Of a stretch of DNA of 64,000 bases, positions 8,499 to 17,360 are shown one piece after another. The notes under the pieces were generated by a model. That model was not told the DNA's origin. It did not search any database and was given only the letters and a program-made list of their open reading frames with translations. Position 1 is the first letter of the stretch; each line of letters starts with the position of its first letter. Location of the stretch: NCBI RefSeq assembly GCF_000315485.1, contig NZ_JH992943.1:543896-607895 (forward strand). Direction: 5' to 3'. The DNA comes from Bacteroides oleiciplenus YIT 12058 (GTDB taxonomy: Bacteria > Bacteroidota > Bacteroidia > Bacteroidales > Bacteroidaceae). The translations under genes were made by a program, and so were the position numbers.

Positions 8499-9747
8499 CT
8501 GTTCTAACTCTGTAATCCTGCAAATATACCCCTTCTATTATCTTCTCATTCCTCTTCAAAGCCTCTATATTCCGCAGATTTTTCTTCCTATATAATTTAA
8601 TGAAATAAATACTCAGACCAATAACCAACAACACTAGAAACGAATAGAAATAAGTTTGATTTGCCTTTTCTAATCTTACCTGCCTATTTTCCATAACAAG
8701 TTTGTCTGTTTCATACTTCTTCTGCAAAGTCAGCAGTTGGCTTCTCAACTTATCATTACTAACAATATTTAATATTGAATCGGATTTTTCTTTATAACAA
8801 AGGGCTTGTTGATAGTCACGTTCTTCTTTTTTCAATAAACACAAATAACTATATGCACCCGAAGAAATGATTATATCATTTGTACAAATACAATGCATGA
8901 AACATTCTTCGGCCAATGCAAACTCCCCTATGTCCATATATATACGGCCTAAAGACAGATAATAGCGAGATTCATTTTTCACATTCTTATTTAACTTGAT
9001 GGCAGCAACAATATGGTCTATGGCTTGCGAATATTGTTTCTCTTCTTTAGCAATAAGTCCCAACAACTGAAGAAGAGAGACTCTTATCTGGTTTGTTGTA
9101 TCGGGCAACAGTGCCAACCCTTTATTAACATACCATCGAGCACTGTCGTTATGTTGCTTTGCAAGATACCCTCGGGCAATATTACGACATCCAAACACCA
9201 TACCTATACTGTCTCCAGCCAACTCATAATAATGAATAGATTTCTGATAATTATCTATTGAGAAGTCATACACACCTTGCACTGAATTTAAATAACCAAT
9301 ATGCTCAAATACCAATCCTTGCAATTTATATTCATTCGTTTTCTTCAAAAGATCCAAAGCTTCCAAATAAGCTTGCATTGCTTCTGATAATTTATCTTCT
9401 GCCACCATTACTTTTCCATAGTAATAGTAAGCCCTTCCAGCTTTTAAGAAGTCATTATTGCTCTTGTAATAATCTACAGCAATTTTAATCAGCGAATCGG
9501 ATTGCAAACTATCCAAATAGTTCTTATCCAAAGTCTGTGCCATTAATAAAGCATAGTCTGCGCGTTCTTTTCCATGAAGATGTTCCGGATATTCTATCAG
9601 GTTTATCAACCGCATAGCACTATCAGGGTATACCTCCACACAGCTTTCCACTTGTTTCAGCAATTTTTTATTCACATCAGTTCGCGTACAGGAAACAAGT
9701 CCACCTCCTATTACAAAAAGCCCAAACAGAAACAAGCATTTTTTCAT
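8479..9747 (-). CDS. N-terminal TPR/membrane half of a frameshifted TPR-HTH regulator
   Basis: 422 residues from the ATG at 9747, chosen because it starts a lipoprotein-type signal (MKKCLFLFGLFVIGGGLVSC). About six tetratricopeptide-like repeats follow (residues about 60-330), then a coiled coil and a transmembrane helix (YFYSFLVLLVIGLSIYFIKLY). The frame then ends in an unnatural tail, YRVRTVGKAGA. Removing one G from the run of four at 8530-8533 would join this frame smoothly to the HTH half (...EGYICRITELEQLEKQ). Either the gene is broken, is switched by slippage, or the base is a sequencing error. The intact family consists of membrane-bound TPR regulators of unknown signal. Confidence 0.75.
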   Translation of the reverse strand: MKKCLFLFGLFVIGGGLVSCTRTDVNKKLLKQVESCVEVYPDSAMRLINLIEYPEHLHGKERADYALLMAQTLDKNYLDSLQSDSLIKIAVDYYKSNNDFLKAGRAYYYYGKVMVAEDKLSEAMQAYLEALDLLKKTNEYKLQGLVFEHIGYLNSVQGVYDFSIDNYQKSIHYYELAGDSIGMVFGCRNIARGYLAKQHNDSARWYVNKGLALLPDTTNQIRVSLLQLLGLIAKEEKQYSQAIDHIVAAIKLNKNVKNESRYYLSLGRIYMDIGEFALAEECFMHCICTNDIIISSGAYSYLCLLKKEERDYQQALCYKEKSDSILNIVSNDKLRSQLLTLQKKYETDKLVMENRQVRLEKANQTYFYSFLVLLVIGLSIYFIKLYRKKNLRNIEALKRNEKIIEGVYLQDYRVRTVGKAGA

Positions 9748-10575
9748 ATTCAACGTAAGATATCCTGCAAAGGAACAAAATACTGCATAAAACGGCAAAT
9801 ATTTAACAGCAATTTATAAAAAGACCGCAAACAGCGACTATTTCATCATTCAGATATTCATGTAATCCTAATATTCCCTACAATCTTAGCTCTTATACGG
9901 CCTATAGCCATCCTCAACCACAGATAAAAAACAACGAGGTTAAGACAAAACATTACTTTGCCATATTCTTTTTATTACCATACCCTATTCTAATCTTTGT
10001 TTTCCAATTGCAGGCTGTCCGGTTTCCAATTGCAGGCTGTCTAACCCGCAATTGGAAACCGGACAGCCCACAGTTGCAGGACGAAGTTTTACATTAGGCT
10101 TACTCATGTTTGAGCTTAAGGGTACACACATTAATGATTAAAGGAAAGGAGATTTATCTTTAGGCTTTAATGCATAAACTCTTTAGAGGAAGAGGCATCA
10201 CTCAAATGATTGGAGTTATTCCCATTGCTTTATAGCATCTTTTTTGCAAAACTCATCTGCCTAACAATAAATTTTTGTAATTCTGGAATAAATTTCTTAT
10301 CGCCTTATATTATAAAGGCTTGGGGAGGATTACCCGATTTTGAGGTAACGAGTTGGCAACCGTGCTTATTTCTGCGCTCTGCTGTGAGTTGCTATCAAGT
10401 CAGTCGTTCTATGCGCAAATATAAGAATAAAAATCAATTGTACTATATAAAAATGGAAATTGAAAGTTAGTTAAGGAAGAAACGGCAAAGAATTAAACGT
10501 AAAATCAATGCTTTCTTTGGTTTATCATGAAAAACTATTCATATTATATATCTATAAACATTTATAATTAGATAT
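9748..10575. other. 828-base non-coding region with a repeat hairpin and a leftward -7 box
   Basis: No convincing gene. It holds the repeat/hairpin at 10001-10068 and, on the minus strand, a TATATTTG -7 box (10416-10423) followed by about 180 bases rich in small stems (for example GCCTT..AAGGC around 10304-10321). This could be a small RNA or the remnant of an insertion element. An 86-codon open frame at 10210-10470 has no recognisable features. Confidence 0.35.
10001..10068. repeat. Direct repeat plus 21-bp perfect inverted repeat
   Basis: A 20-base unit beginning TTTCCAATTGCAGG occurs at 10001-10020 and, with one change at the last base, at 10023-10042. The 21 bases at 10013-10033 are exactly complementary to 10048-10068, with a 14-base loop. 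The result is a very stable hairpin with no T-run. Confidence 0.85.
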
Positions 10576-11184
10576 ATGATATACGGATACATTAGAGTAA
10601 GCAGTGACAAGCAGACGGTAGAAAACCAACGTTTTGAAATCAATAATTTCTGCGACAATCAAAAACTGAAAATTGATGGTTGGATTGAGGAAACCATTAG
10701 TGGAACAAAAGCCTACAACAAACGAGAACTTGGAAAGTTGCTCAACAAGGTACAGAAAGATGATTTGATTATCTGTGCTGAATTGTCCAGATTGGGGCGT
10801 AATCTCTTTATGATAATGGAAATTCTGAATATTTGCATGGGCAAGGAATGTAGGGTTTGGACTATCAAGGATAACTATCGGTTGGGGGAGGACATTCAAA
10901 GTAAGGTGTTGGCTTTTGCTTTTGGACTGTCAGCTGAGATTGAGCGTAACCTTATTAGCCAACGAACCAAAGAAGCTTTGGCACGAAAAAAGACAGAGGG
11001 GGTGGTATTGGGACGTCCTAAAGGGAAAAAGAGTACCCCAGAGAAGTACAAACTCCATGGTAAGAAAATTCTCATACAAGAACTATTGAAAGCTGAAGTT
11101 TCACAGCGCAAAATCGCTAAAATTTGTAAAGTGGATAGAAATACGCTCGCTCGATTTATCAAGACTTTTATGGTAGAAACATAA
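10576..11184 (+). CDS. Mpi-like serine DNA invertase
   Basis: 202 residues. Serine recombinase catalytic domain (1 to about 140): YGYIRVSSDKQTVENQ with the nucleophilic serine near residue 9, then LSRLGRN and the ..GLSAEIERNLISQRTKEAL helix, followed by GRPKGKK and a C-terminal helix-turn-helix (SQRKIAKICKVDRNTLARFI). Length and layout match the Bacteroides Mpi/Hin-type invertases that flip short segments between inverted repeats. The stop codon is one base before the left 22-bp inverted repeat of the neighbouring restriction-modification segment, so its likely substrate is that segment. It may also act elsewhere on the chromosome, as Mpi does in B. fragilis. Confidence 0.9.
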   Translation: MIYGYIRVSSDKQTVENQRFEINNFCDNQKLKIDGWIEETISGTKAYNKRELGKLLNKVQKDDLIICAELSRLGRNLFMIMEILNICMGKECRVWTIKDNYRLGEDIQSKVLAFAFGLSAEIERNLISQRTKEALARKKTEGVVLGRPKGKKSTPEKYKLHGKKILIQELLKAEVSQRKIAKICKVDRNTLARFIKTFMVET

Positions 11185-11185
11185 G

Positions 11186-11207
11186 GAGCGATTTTGTGCA
11201 GCAAGAG
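11186..11207 (+). repeat. Left 22-bp inverted repeat (invertase site)
   Basis: This 22-bp sequence is identical, in reverse orientation, to 13034-13055. In both copies it encodes Ser-Asp-Phe-Val-Gln-Gln-Glu in the methylase frame, so exchange keeps the reading frame. It begins one base after the invertase stop codon. Confidence 0.92.
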
Positions 11208-12131
11208 TGTGTGGAGTGCGACTTCGTTTCCTCTGATTCGTGGGTGATACTCTCGCCTATTGAGCAGAGTATCAAACGGAAAATTGAGGCTGTGGGAACT
11301 CCATTGAAGGATTGGGACATTCAAATCAACTACGGTATTAAGACAGGATTCAATGACGCATTTATCATCAACACTGAAAAGCGTGATGAGATATTGGCGA
11401 ATTGTCAGACAGAAGACGAGCGCCAAAAAACGGCTGAACTTATACGACCGATTCTTCGTGGCAGGGATATCAAGAGATATGAATATGAGTGGGCGGACTT
11501 ATGGATTATTGCCACATTTCCTTCTCGGCATTATGATATAGAAAGTTATCCTGCAGTGAAAAATTATCTTCTGTCAATTGGCATACATCGTTTGGAACAA
11601 ACAGGAAAAACTCATATTGTTAATGATAAAAAAATAAAAGCCCGAAAGAAAACCAATAACGAATGGTTTGAAACACAAGATAGCATCAGTTATTGGGAGG
11701 ATTTTTCTAAGCCAAAAATTGTGTGGAAAATAATCGGGAACCAAATGGCTTTTGCATATGATACCAACAATTATGTAATGAATAATGCGTGTTATATTAT
11801 GACAGGCAATCATTTGGATTATCTGTTGGCGGTATTGAATTCACAAGCTATAACATGGTATAGCTATGTGACTAATATGAATAAAACTGGCGTTGGAGAT
11901 GTTCAAGTTGGAGGTCAAAATATAGCGACTTTCCCTATACCTCTTTATGATGCAAACAAAATAGAACTTGTTGAATTAGCTGAACTTGCAAACAGTATAA
12001 CAAATAAAAATATCAATTTACCATTCATTGACTCTAAAATAGAGAGTTTGGTTTCAATGGTATATGGATTCACGAGTGAAGAAACTAATTTTTTACATTC
12101 ATTTGTTTCTTCACTCCGAAAGTCTATTTAG
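11196..12131 (+). CDS. Silent alternative specificity cassette of the type IIG enzyme
   Basis: 311 codons in the frame opened by a GTG inside the inverted repeat. The first ~100 residues closely match the expressed cassette (SDSWVILSPIEQSI.RKIE, CQTEDERQKTAELIRPILRGRD), then the sequences diverge, as expected for different DNA-recognition regions; later SKPKIVW and a C-terminal dimer-like part return. This is a TaqI-like C-terminal specificity domain with no methylase or nuclease of its own, so it is probably a storage copy. AAGGAG at 11183-11188, seven bases before the GTG, could permit translation from the invertase transcript, so a free specificity protein cannot be ruled out. Confidence 0.8.
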   Translation: MQQECVECDFVSSDSWVILSPIEQSIKRKIEAVGTPLKDWDIQINYGIKTGFNDAFIINTEKRDEILANCQTEDERQKTAELIRPILRGRDIKRYEYEWADLWIIATFPSRHYDIESYPAVKNYLLSIGIHRLEQTGKTHIVNDKKIKARKKTNNEWFETQDSISYWEDFSKPKIVWKIIGNQMAFAYDTNNYVMNNACYIMTGNHLDYLLAVLNSQAITWYSYVTNMNKTGVGDVQVGGQNIATFPIPLYDANKIELVELAELANSITNKNINLPFIDSKIESLVSMVYGFTSEETNFLHSFVSSLRKSI

Positions 12132-15100
12132 ACAGTTTGCTGGTTTTCAATATATTGAATTTCATCTGAGGTAAGCTTATAAATATCATACATCAACTTA
12201 TTGCTAAAACATTCAAAATCCGTAATACTCATCTTGCCTACTTTCAAATCATTGAAAGCAGCAAGATGAGTATTTAGTTGTTCAGTAGATAGTTTAGCAA
12301 CAATAAGCTGTTCTATGGTATACTTTTTCCATCTAATTGTCCCCACTCCTGTAGTTGTCCCTACTTTAGAAAATAACCATTCAGACACAGACGAATTTAA
12401 AGCAGATAAAAGGTATTCAATGCATTCGCCTTTCATGTAAAAAGAAGTTGCTTCTGGTATATATTCCCCTAAAAAGTCGAAAGCAAATTTTGATTTATCA
12501 GATATTTCTCCCCACACAATTTTTGGCTTAGAAAAATCCTCCATATATGCGCAGTTTCGTAGGTTATATGGCGTATCACCTCGATCAGACCGTTTCTCTA
12601 TTTGTGAGAATCCCTTATACATCTTACCGCTATAGGCTATACCTCCATTATCCAACCATTTTTTAATTGCAGGATAATCATTTATATCTACAGGTTTTAT
12701 TCTCTTATTTTTCAATCCATTATGTGTATTGATAAGCCAAAGACCAGCCCAATCATATCCATAGCGTTTCACATCGCGTCCTCTCAAAATAGGTCGTATA
12801 AGTTCAGCCGTTTTTTGGCGCTCGTCTTCTGTCTGACAATTCGCCAATATCTCCTCACGCTTTTCGGTAGATATGATAAACGCATCGTTATACCCAGTAA
12901 GGACTCCACGATAAATGTTTATATCCCAATCTTTGAGTGGTGTACCAATAGACTCAATCTTACGCCTGATACTTTGCTCGATTGGCGACAATATTACCCA
13001 ACTGTCACTACCAGAGAAATCGCAAATGGTATGCTCTTGCTGCACAAAATCGCTCAAATTATTCAAGCCATTCGCATCTTGTACCAAACAAGCTTGTGTG
13101 TTAAAAATATTTGTTGCTTTTTGAGATAAAAGAATATTTGCTTCTACCGTTATTGCATCGAATATTTTTATACCAGCAAAATCTATCAACATAATAGGAT
13201 TCGTTTGGCTTGCAAAGTAACCTCGTAAGGCTTCACCATATCCTGCACGCATCCATTTATTAGACGTGATATAGCAAAGATAACCATTAGGACTAAGTAG
13301 ATTCATACCCAACTCATAGAAGAGACAGTAAATATCACCAGTACGTGCATAAGTTACGTAGCCCATGCGTTCCAATACATCGGCACTCTTACCCATAGAT
13401 TGTAACTGAATGTAAGGTGGATTGCCAATGATACAGTCAAATCCCAAGAAGTTACCTTCGGCATCGAGTACTTCTGGAAACTCTATACGCCATTCGAATG
13501 CGCCAAGGTAAATTTTGTTGGAGCGTATTTCCTCAAATATATTTTCTAAAGTCGCAACTTCTTTCTTTAAGTCGGCAATGCGCTTGTCCGATGCTTTCTT
13601 TTCCTTTTTTGTCGGTTCAAACAGTTGAGGTGCTTGTAAGGTTGCCAACTCAGAGCGGCGTTTGTTCAATCTAACCAATCGTGCATCCCTGCGGTTGATT
13701 TCTGTTTTCAGTTTCGACTTGATTTCAGTTATAAGCGTTTCCAAATCCTGCTTTTCGCTTTTACTTTGGGCATTTTTATATTTAGCTACAGCCTCCTTAT
13801 ATTGGCTGATACTGATACCAGACTCTCGCAGTACGGTCTGAATACTGTCAGTCAAAGCGAATCGGTGAAGCAAAGAATTTCCACACTTGATATTAATGTC
13901 TATATTTGGCAAGGTCTCCAAATAAGTATAGTTACTTTCAGCTGTATAGTAAGCATTCTTCAACAATTCAATCCACAGTCGTAGGCGGCAAATCTTCACA
14001 GAGTTGGGATTAATATCAACGCCAAACAAACAGTTTTCAATGATTTGACGCTTCTCCTTGAAAAGGGTTTCCTGCATGCGGCGACTTTCCGCATTGAGTG
14101 TGTTGTAAGCAAATAAGTTGCCTTCGGCATCGGTCACAATCAGCTCATCATTTTCAATGGCAAGTTGATAGTCAGCTTTGCGGATACGCTTACCGGCAGC
14201 ATCTACCAAAATACCCAATTCGTATTTCAAGAGTATCAACTCATTGAGAGCAGACACAAGAAAGTGCCCCGAACCAACAGCAGGGTCACATAGGTGTAAA
14301 TTGTTAATCAGTTCATTGGCTTCAGCTATATTGTCGATGCGGTTGTATAGGTCTGTACGGGTAGCACAGTTCCAGCCATAGCAATCATTAAACTTTTGCA
14401 GTACGGTCTTGGTGATTGCTTCGCGGCACATAAACATAGTGATAAAGCCTGGTGTGAATACTGAACCATCTTTGTGACCGTTTATTTTCTCGAATATAAG
14501 ACCTAGAACAGAGGCATTGATGAGTGTTTTAGCCTCTTCTTGCACTTCTTCACTGCCTTCGCTCGCAAAGTTATAAGCATCAAGAAAAGCAAATAGGTAT
14601 TGTAGGGTAGGCAATGCGCTGACTTGCAGATTTCGTTTTGGGTTCCGTAATACGCTACTCGTCAAGAGGGGAAGTTCCGCACGTTGTGAAAGACTGTTTA
14701 TCTTAATTGTTTTACTTTCCAAATCTGTCACCTCGAAAAGAGAGCTGTTGAGATAGGGAACGTAAGCAAAATCACGCATAATGGACTGTGTGCGACGGCT
14801 CATGTCACGTGCAAGCACTTGGAAAAAGAGTGTGTTGAGATCATCATAGTCATGAATCTTGGTCGTTGAAAGAAATTTATAGACAGTATCTCCATTGTGG
14901 TATTTCAACATCTGAGCCTCCAACAGTTTCAAGAAAAGGATGCGATTCATCCAAGTGATGCACAGTTCCATTGCAACATTGAATAACCGTTCCTCATAAT
15001 CATTCCCATACAGACTACCATTTACGTGACGCAAACAATCTTCTGCATCCAGTTGGTTAATAGTATTCTCCAGTAATGAAGCCTCGTCACGCCGTTCCAC

Positions 15101-15919
15101 AGCTTTGCGTACAATCACGGTCTTGTTATTCTCTTTGCGTTCCTCAATACCAATAATGTGTAGCAGCTCAGTGTAGAATCCACGGTTGAGCGAATTGCTG
15201 TCGTTTTGGAACGATAGCTTCAAAAGGTGTGTGTCGCTGAATATCTTATAAAGTTCGATAAGTTTGCGTGAAGTGCTGCCGTCTGTTTTATCAAGCAGGT
15301 GTCGATAGTCCTGTAAGTTGAAGTAAGTGTATTCAAGGCTGTCTTTCACCTCCTCAATATAGTTTGTTGCAATTTCAGTATAGAAGAAGTCGGTTTTGCT
15401 ACTGGTCTTGCGTCCATCCACAAAATCTTGAAACTCACGACGTAGCTGTTTGTTCTGATAGAATTTACGTTCAAACTCATGGGCATCAAAAATAAAGAAT
15501 TCATGAATATTAGTAGCGATGAGATATTTAATATCATTGTTCTTCTTACTAACACGTTCTTTGAGATAGTATAGCAATAATTCCTGCAAAGCCTTACGAT
15601 TGAGATTGTCATTAGAAATCATCTCACCTTTGTTGGTAGTGCTCTTTACCTCAATCAATAACCCTATATTGGACTTGGTAGTTTTATCCAATCGGATAGC
15701 CAAATCAATATCTTCTTCGGGAGCCATGTAGTATGTCTTGTAGAACGTTTCGCTTAAGAAATTACGTAAATGTTCTTTCTGAGTTTCTTCTCTTTGCCCA
15801 TCCACTACATTGTCCCTCAATGTGCGAAGGGCATTTTTGAATAGGTCAAAATCTGTTGTTTCAATCGCAACCTGTCTATATGCTTTGTTCAGAACTTGAT
15901 TCGGTTTGAGTAGTCCCAT
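12128..15919 (-). CDS. Type IIG restriction-modification enzyme (nuclease-methylase-specificity fusion), phase-variable
   Basis: 1,263 residues from the ATG at 15919. The open frame extends 33 codons further, but MGLLKPNQVLNKAYRQ is the natural start. N-terminal PD-(D/E)xK-like nuclease motif: DIDLAI near 70 and EVKS near 90. The N6-adenine methylase has motif I DPAVGSGHFL near 544 and motif IV NPPY near 833. A TaqI-like C-terminal specificity domain follows from about 963. The enzyme should methylate and cut DNA from a single polypeptide, as Eco57I-class enzymes do. The switch point SDFVQQE (about 955-962) is the 22-bp inverted repeat, so everything downstream is exchangeable. A PglX/BREX methylase is an alternative, but no other BREX gene is nearby. 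Confidence 0.88.
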   Translation of the reverse strand: MGLLKPNQVLNKAYRQVAIETTDFDLFKNALRTLRDNVVDGQREETQKEHLRNFLSETFYKTYYMAPEEDIDLAIRLDKTTKSNIGLLIEVKSTTNKGEMISNDNLNRKALQELLLYYLKERVSKKNNDIKYLIATNIHEFFIFDAHEFERKFYQNKQLRREFQDFVDGRKTSSKTDFFYTEIATNYIEEVKDSLEYTYFNLQDYRHLLDKTDGSTSRKLIELYKIFSDTHLLKLSFQNDSNSLNRGFYTELLHIIGIEERKENNKTVIVRKAVERRDEASLLENTINQLDAEDCLRHVNGSLYGNDYEERLFNVAMELCITWMNRILFLKLLEAQMLKYHNGDTVYKFLSTTKIHDYDDLNTLFFQVLARDMSRRTQSIMRDFAYVPYLNSSLFEVTDLESKTIKINSLSQRAELPLLTSSVLRNPKRNLQVSALPTLQYLFAFLDAYNFASEGSEEVQEEAKTLINASVLGLIFEKINGHKDGSVFTPGFITMFMCREAITKTVLQKFNDCYGWNCATRTDLYNRIDNIAEANELINNLHLCDPAVGSGHFLVSALNELILLKYELGILVDAAGKRIRKADYQLAIENDELIVTDAEGNLFAYNTLNAESRRMQETLFKEKRQIIENCLFGVDINPNSVKICRLRLWIELLKNAYYTAESNYTYLETLPNIDINIKCGNSLLHRFALTDSIQTVLRESGISISQYKEAVAKYKNAQSKSEKQDLETLITEIKSKLKTEINRRDARLVRLNKRRSELATLQAPQLFEPTKKEKKASDKRIADLKKEVATLENIFEEIRSNKIYLGAFEWRIEFPEVLDAEGNFLGFDCIIGNPPYIQLQSMGKSADVLERMGYVTYARTGDIYCLFYELGMNLLSPNGYLCYITSNKWMRAGYGEALRGYFASQTNPIMLIDFAGIKIFDAITVEANILLSQKATNIFNTQACLVQDANGLNNLSDFVQQEHTICDFSGSDSWVILSPIEQSIRRKIESIGTPLKDWDINIYRGVLTGYNDAFIISTEKREEILANCQTEDERQKTAELIRPILRGRDVKRYGYDWAGLWLINTHNGLKNKRIKPVDINDYPAIKKWLDNGGIAYSGKMYKGFSQIEKRSDRGDTPYNLRNCAYMEDFSKPKIVWGEISDKSKFAFDFLGEYIPEATSFYMKGECIEYLLSALNSSVSEWLFSKVGTTTGVGTIRWKKYTIEQLIVAKLSTEQLNTHLAAFNDLKVGKMSITDFECFSNKLMYDIYKLTSDEIQYIENQQTV
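13034..13055 (-). repeat. Right 22-bp inverted repeat (invertase site)
   Basis: Exact reverse complement of 11186-11207. It lies within the type IIG coding sequence at the boundary between the methylase and specificity domains. Confidence 0.92.
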
Positions 15920-16068
15920 AATGTTTGGTAAATGAGTTAATAAAATACAAAGGTAGCCTAAAATCTTGATAATAAAGAATGAACGTATTGGTTTAACGAA
16001 AGTTTGTTCTACCGCCAACCATTATCAACATACAATAGCAGGCAGTAGATTTGATATGCCCCACCTAA

Positions 16069-16464
16069 TTATATTGTAATGCCAGTTAAAGCAATCACAT
16101 GATTATCATCCTTCGTGCTTCTCATTTGCGGCAACATCAGCACCTCATTCAATTTCTGGTTGTTTTCTATGCCTATATGCTTGTACCCATATCGTGGCGC
16201 GTACTCCTTGAAGAACCGCACAAGTTTCTGCAATTCCTCTTTCTGCTTCTTGGCAAAGTTGCAGTTCACAAGGATGATGCACCAATCGGGAAAGCCGCCC
16301 ACACCTTTGCTGTACTCCCAAAAACGAATGTAGAGTTTTACGGGCTTGATATTTACATCCACGCAATAACCGTTCATTGTCGGTGTAACGTGAAGGCTGT
16401 TTCTGTAACCGAACCTCTCACAAATGTAGAGGTCAAAATCCAATAAAAAGTCTTTCTGTACCAT
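16069..16464 (-). CDS. Hypothetical protein upstream of the type IIG gene
   Basis: 131 residues, no signal peptide or membrane segment. Mixed alpha/beta composition with tryptophans (IRFWEYSKGVGGFPDWCIILVNC) and a basic helix (KKQKEELQKLVRFFKEYAPRYG). No family recognised. It lies about 150 bases upstream of the type IIG start on the same strand and could belong to the same unit. The IS21 remnant begins right after its 5' end on the opposite strand, so any original promoter may have been lost or replaced. Confidence 0.5.
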   Translation of the reverse strand: MVQKDFLLDFDLYICERFGYRNSLHVTPTMNGYCVDVNIKPVKLYIRFWEYSKGVGGFPDWCIILVNCNFAKKQKEELQKLVRFFKEYAPRYGYKHIGIENNQKLNEVLMLPQMRSTKDDNHVIALTGITI

Positions 16465-16494
16465 TATAGTTAATCTTTTAAGTTGATAAATAAG

Positions 16495-17360
16495 TCGTTA
16501 TAATCCTCATGCCACGCTTGCGCTTGGCTTTCTCACTGGATTTGATGGGCCGCATGAAATTATATGGCATGGCGGAGGCTTTCAGGGAAAGCCTTGCCGG
16601 TATCACCCCGCAGTCCATGACTGCGGACACATTCCTTTCCATGCTCCTTGCACGCGAATGGGATTACCGTGCCCAGGCTGCCATAGCGCGGCTTACCAAG
16701 AATGCGGTGTTCCGATACAAGGCTTATCTCGAACAGATTGACTATGGCACAAACCGGGGTCTGGAGCGCAATCAGATGGAACGCCTCGCCACCCTTGACT
16801 TTGTACATAAGGGACAGAACCTCTTCATTACCGGCTCTTTAGGTACAGGAAAAAGCTATCTGGCATGTGCCCTTGGCCACGAGGCATGCAAAAAGGGATT
16901 CCGTACTTTCTATGCCAATGCACCAAAACTACTTGGCGCACTGAAGGTTGCCAAAGTCAAAGGTCACTTGAGACTGAGCTCAAGAAGATTGAGCGTTGTC
17001 AGTTGCTCATCCTTGATGACCTATTCCTTGTACCTCTTGATGCCAAGGAACGTCCCATCCTGCTCGAAATTATTGAGGACAGGCATGAAAGGAAATCCAC
17101 TATCATAACCTCGCAGTACCCATCGTCCAACTGGTATGATATGGTTGGTGATCCGACAATAGCCGACGCCATCCTTGACCGAATCATTCATACGGCCCAT
17201 ACCATAGAGTTGTGCGGTGAAAGTATGCGTAAGTTAAGATCTAAGAAAAACTAGAGAATTAAAAGGGTAAAATAAAATTGACCCCTATCACCAGGACTTT
17301 AAAGGGTCAATCATATTATGGCCAAGGTGGGTAAATCCTGTTTGGCCAAAAGGGTCAAAG
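16495..17360 (+). mobile_element. IS21-family remnant (istB and right end only)
   Basis: It contains a frameshifted istB and an end with repeated motifs: AAAGGGTCAA at 17301-17310 and again at 17349-17358, with TGGCCAA copies between, as expected of the multiple terminal repeats of IS21 elements. No istA is present, so the left part has been deleted. Both boundaries are approximate: the left one is where istB similarity starts, the right one is where the integrase fragment resumes. Confidence 0.7.
16509..17254 (+). pseudogene. istB: istB, IS21 transposition helper ATPase (frameshifted)
   Basis: Two frames together give a typical IstB: MKLYGMAEAFRESL..., the Walker A-like GSLGTGKSYLACALGHEA (the family usually has G-x-x-G-x-G-K-[ST]), YANAPKLLGALKVAKVKG, then in another frame LETELKKIERCQLLILDDLF (Walker B) through to SMRKLRSKKN. 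One base is missing near 16963-16965, just after KVKG, so the first frame runs into unrelated sequence and stops at 17108. The first few residues before MKLYG do not look native. There is no partner transposase, so it is dead. Confidence 0.85.

Larger units (their letters stand above)
11186..13055. mobile_element. Invertible DNA segment swapping type IIG specificity domains
   Basis: 1,870 bases bounded by perfect 22-bp inverted repeats. Inside, two homologous C-terminal specificity regions lie tail to tail: the expressed one on the minus strand and a silent one on the plus strand, their stop codons overlapping at 12128-12131. Flipping would join the shared 5' part of the type IIG gene, in frame, to the other cassette, giving about 1,269 residues in place of 1,263. 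The serine invertase gene lies directly outside the left repeat. The inversion itself is inferred; the repeats, frame and homology are visible. Confidence 0.88.

Noticed and set aside
10210..10470. 86-codon open frame before the invertase
   Set aside because: No signal, domain or good start; unusual composition; overlaps a candidate antisense promoter. Treated as non-coding.
12128..15919. BREX system with PglX as the methylase
   Set aside because: No brxA, brxB, brxC, pglZ or brxL homologue on either side, and the N-terminal EVK nuclease motif fits a type IIG enzyme.
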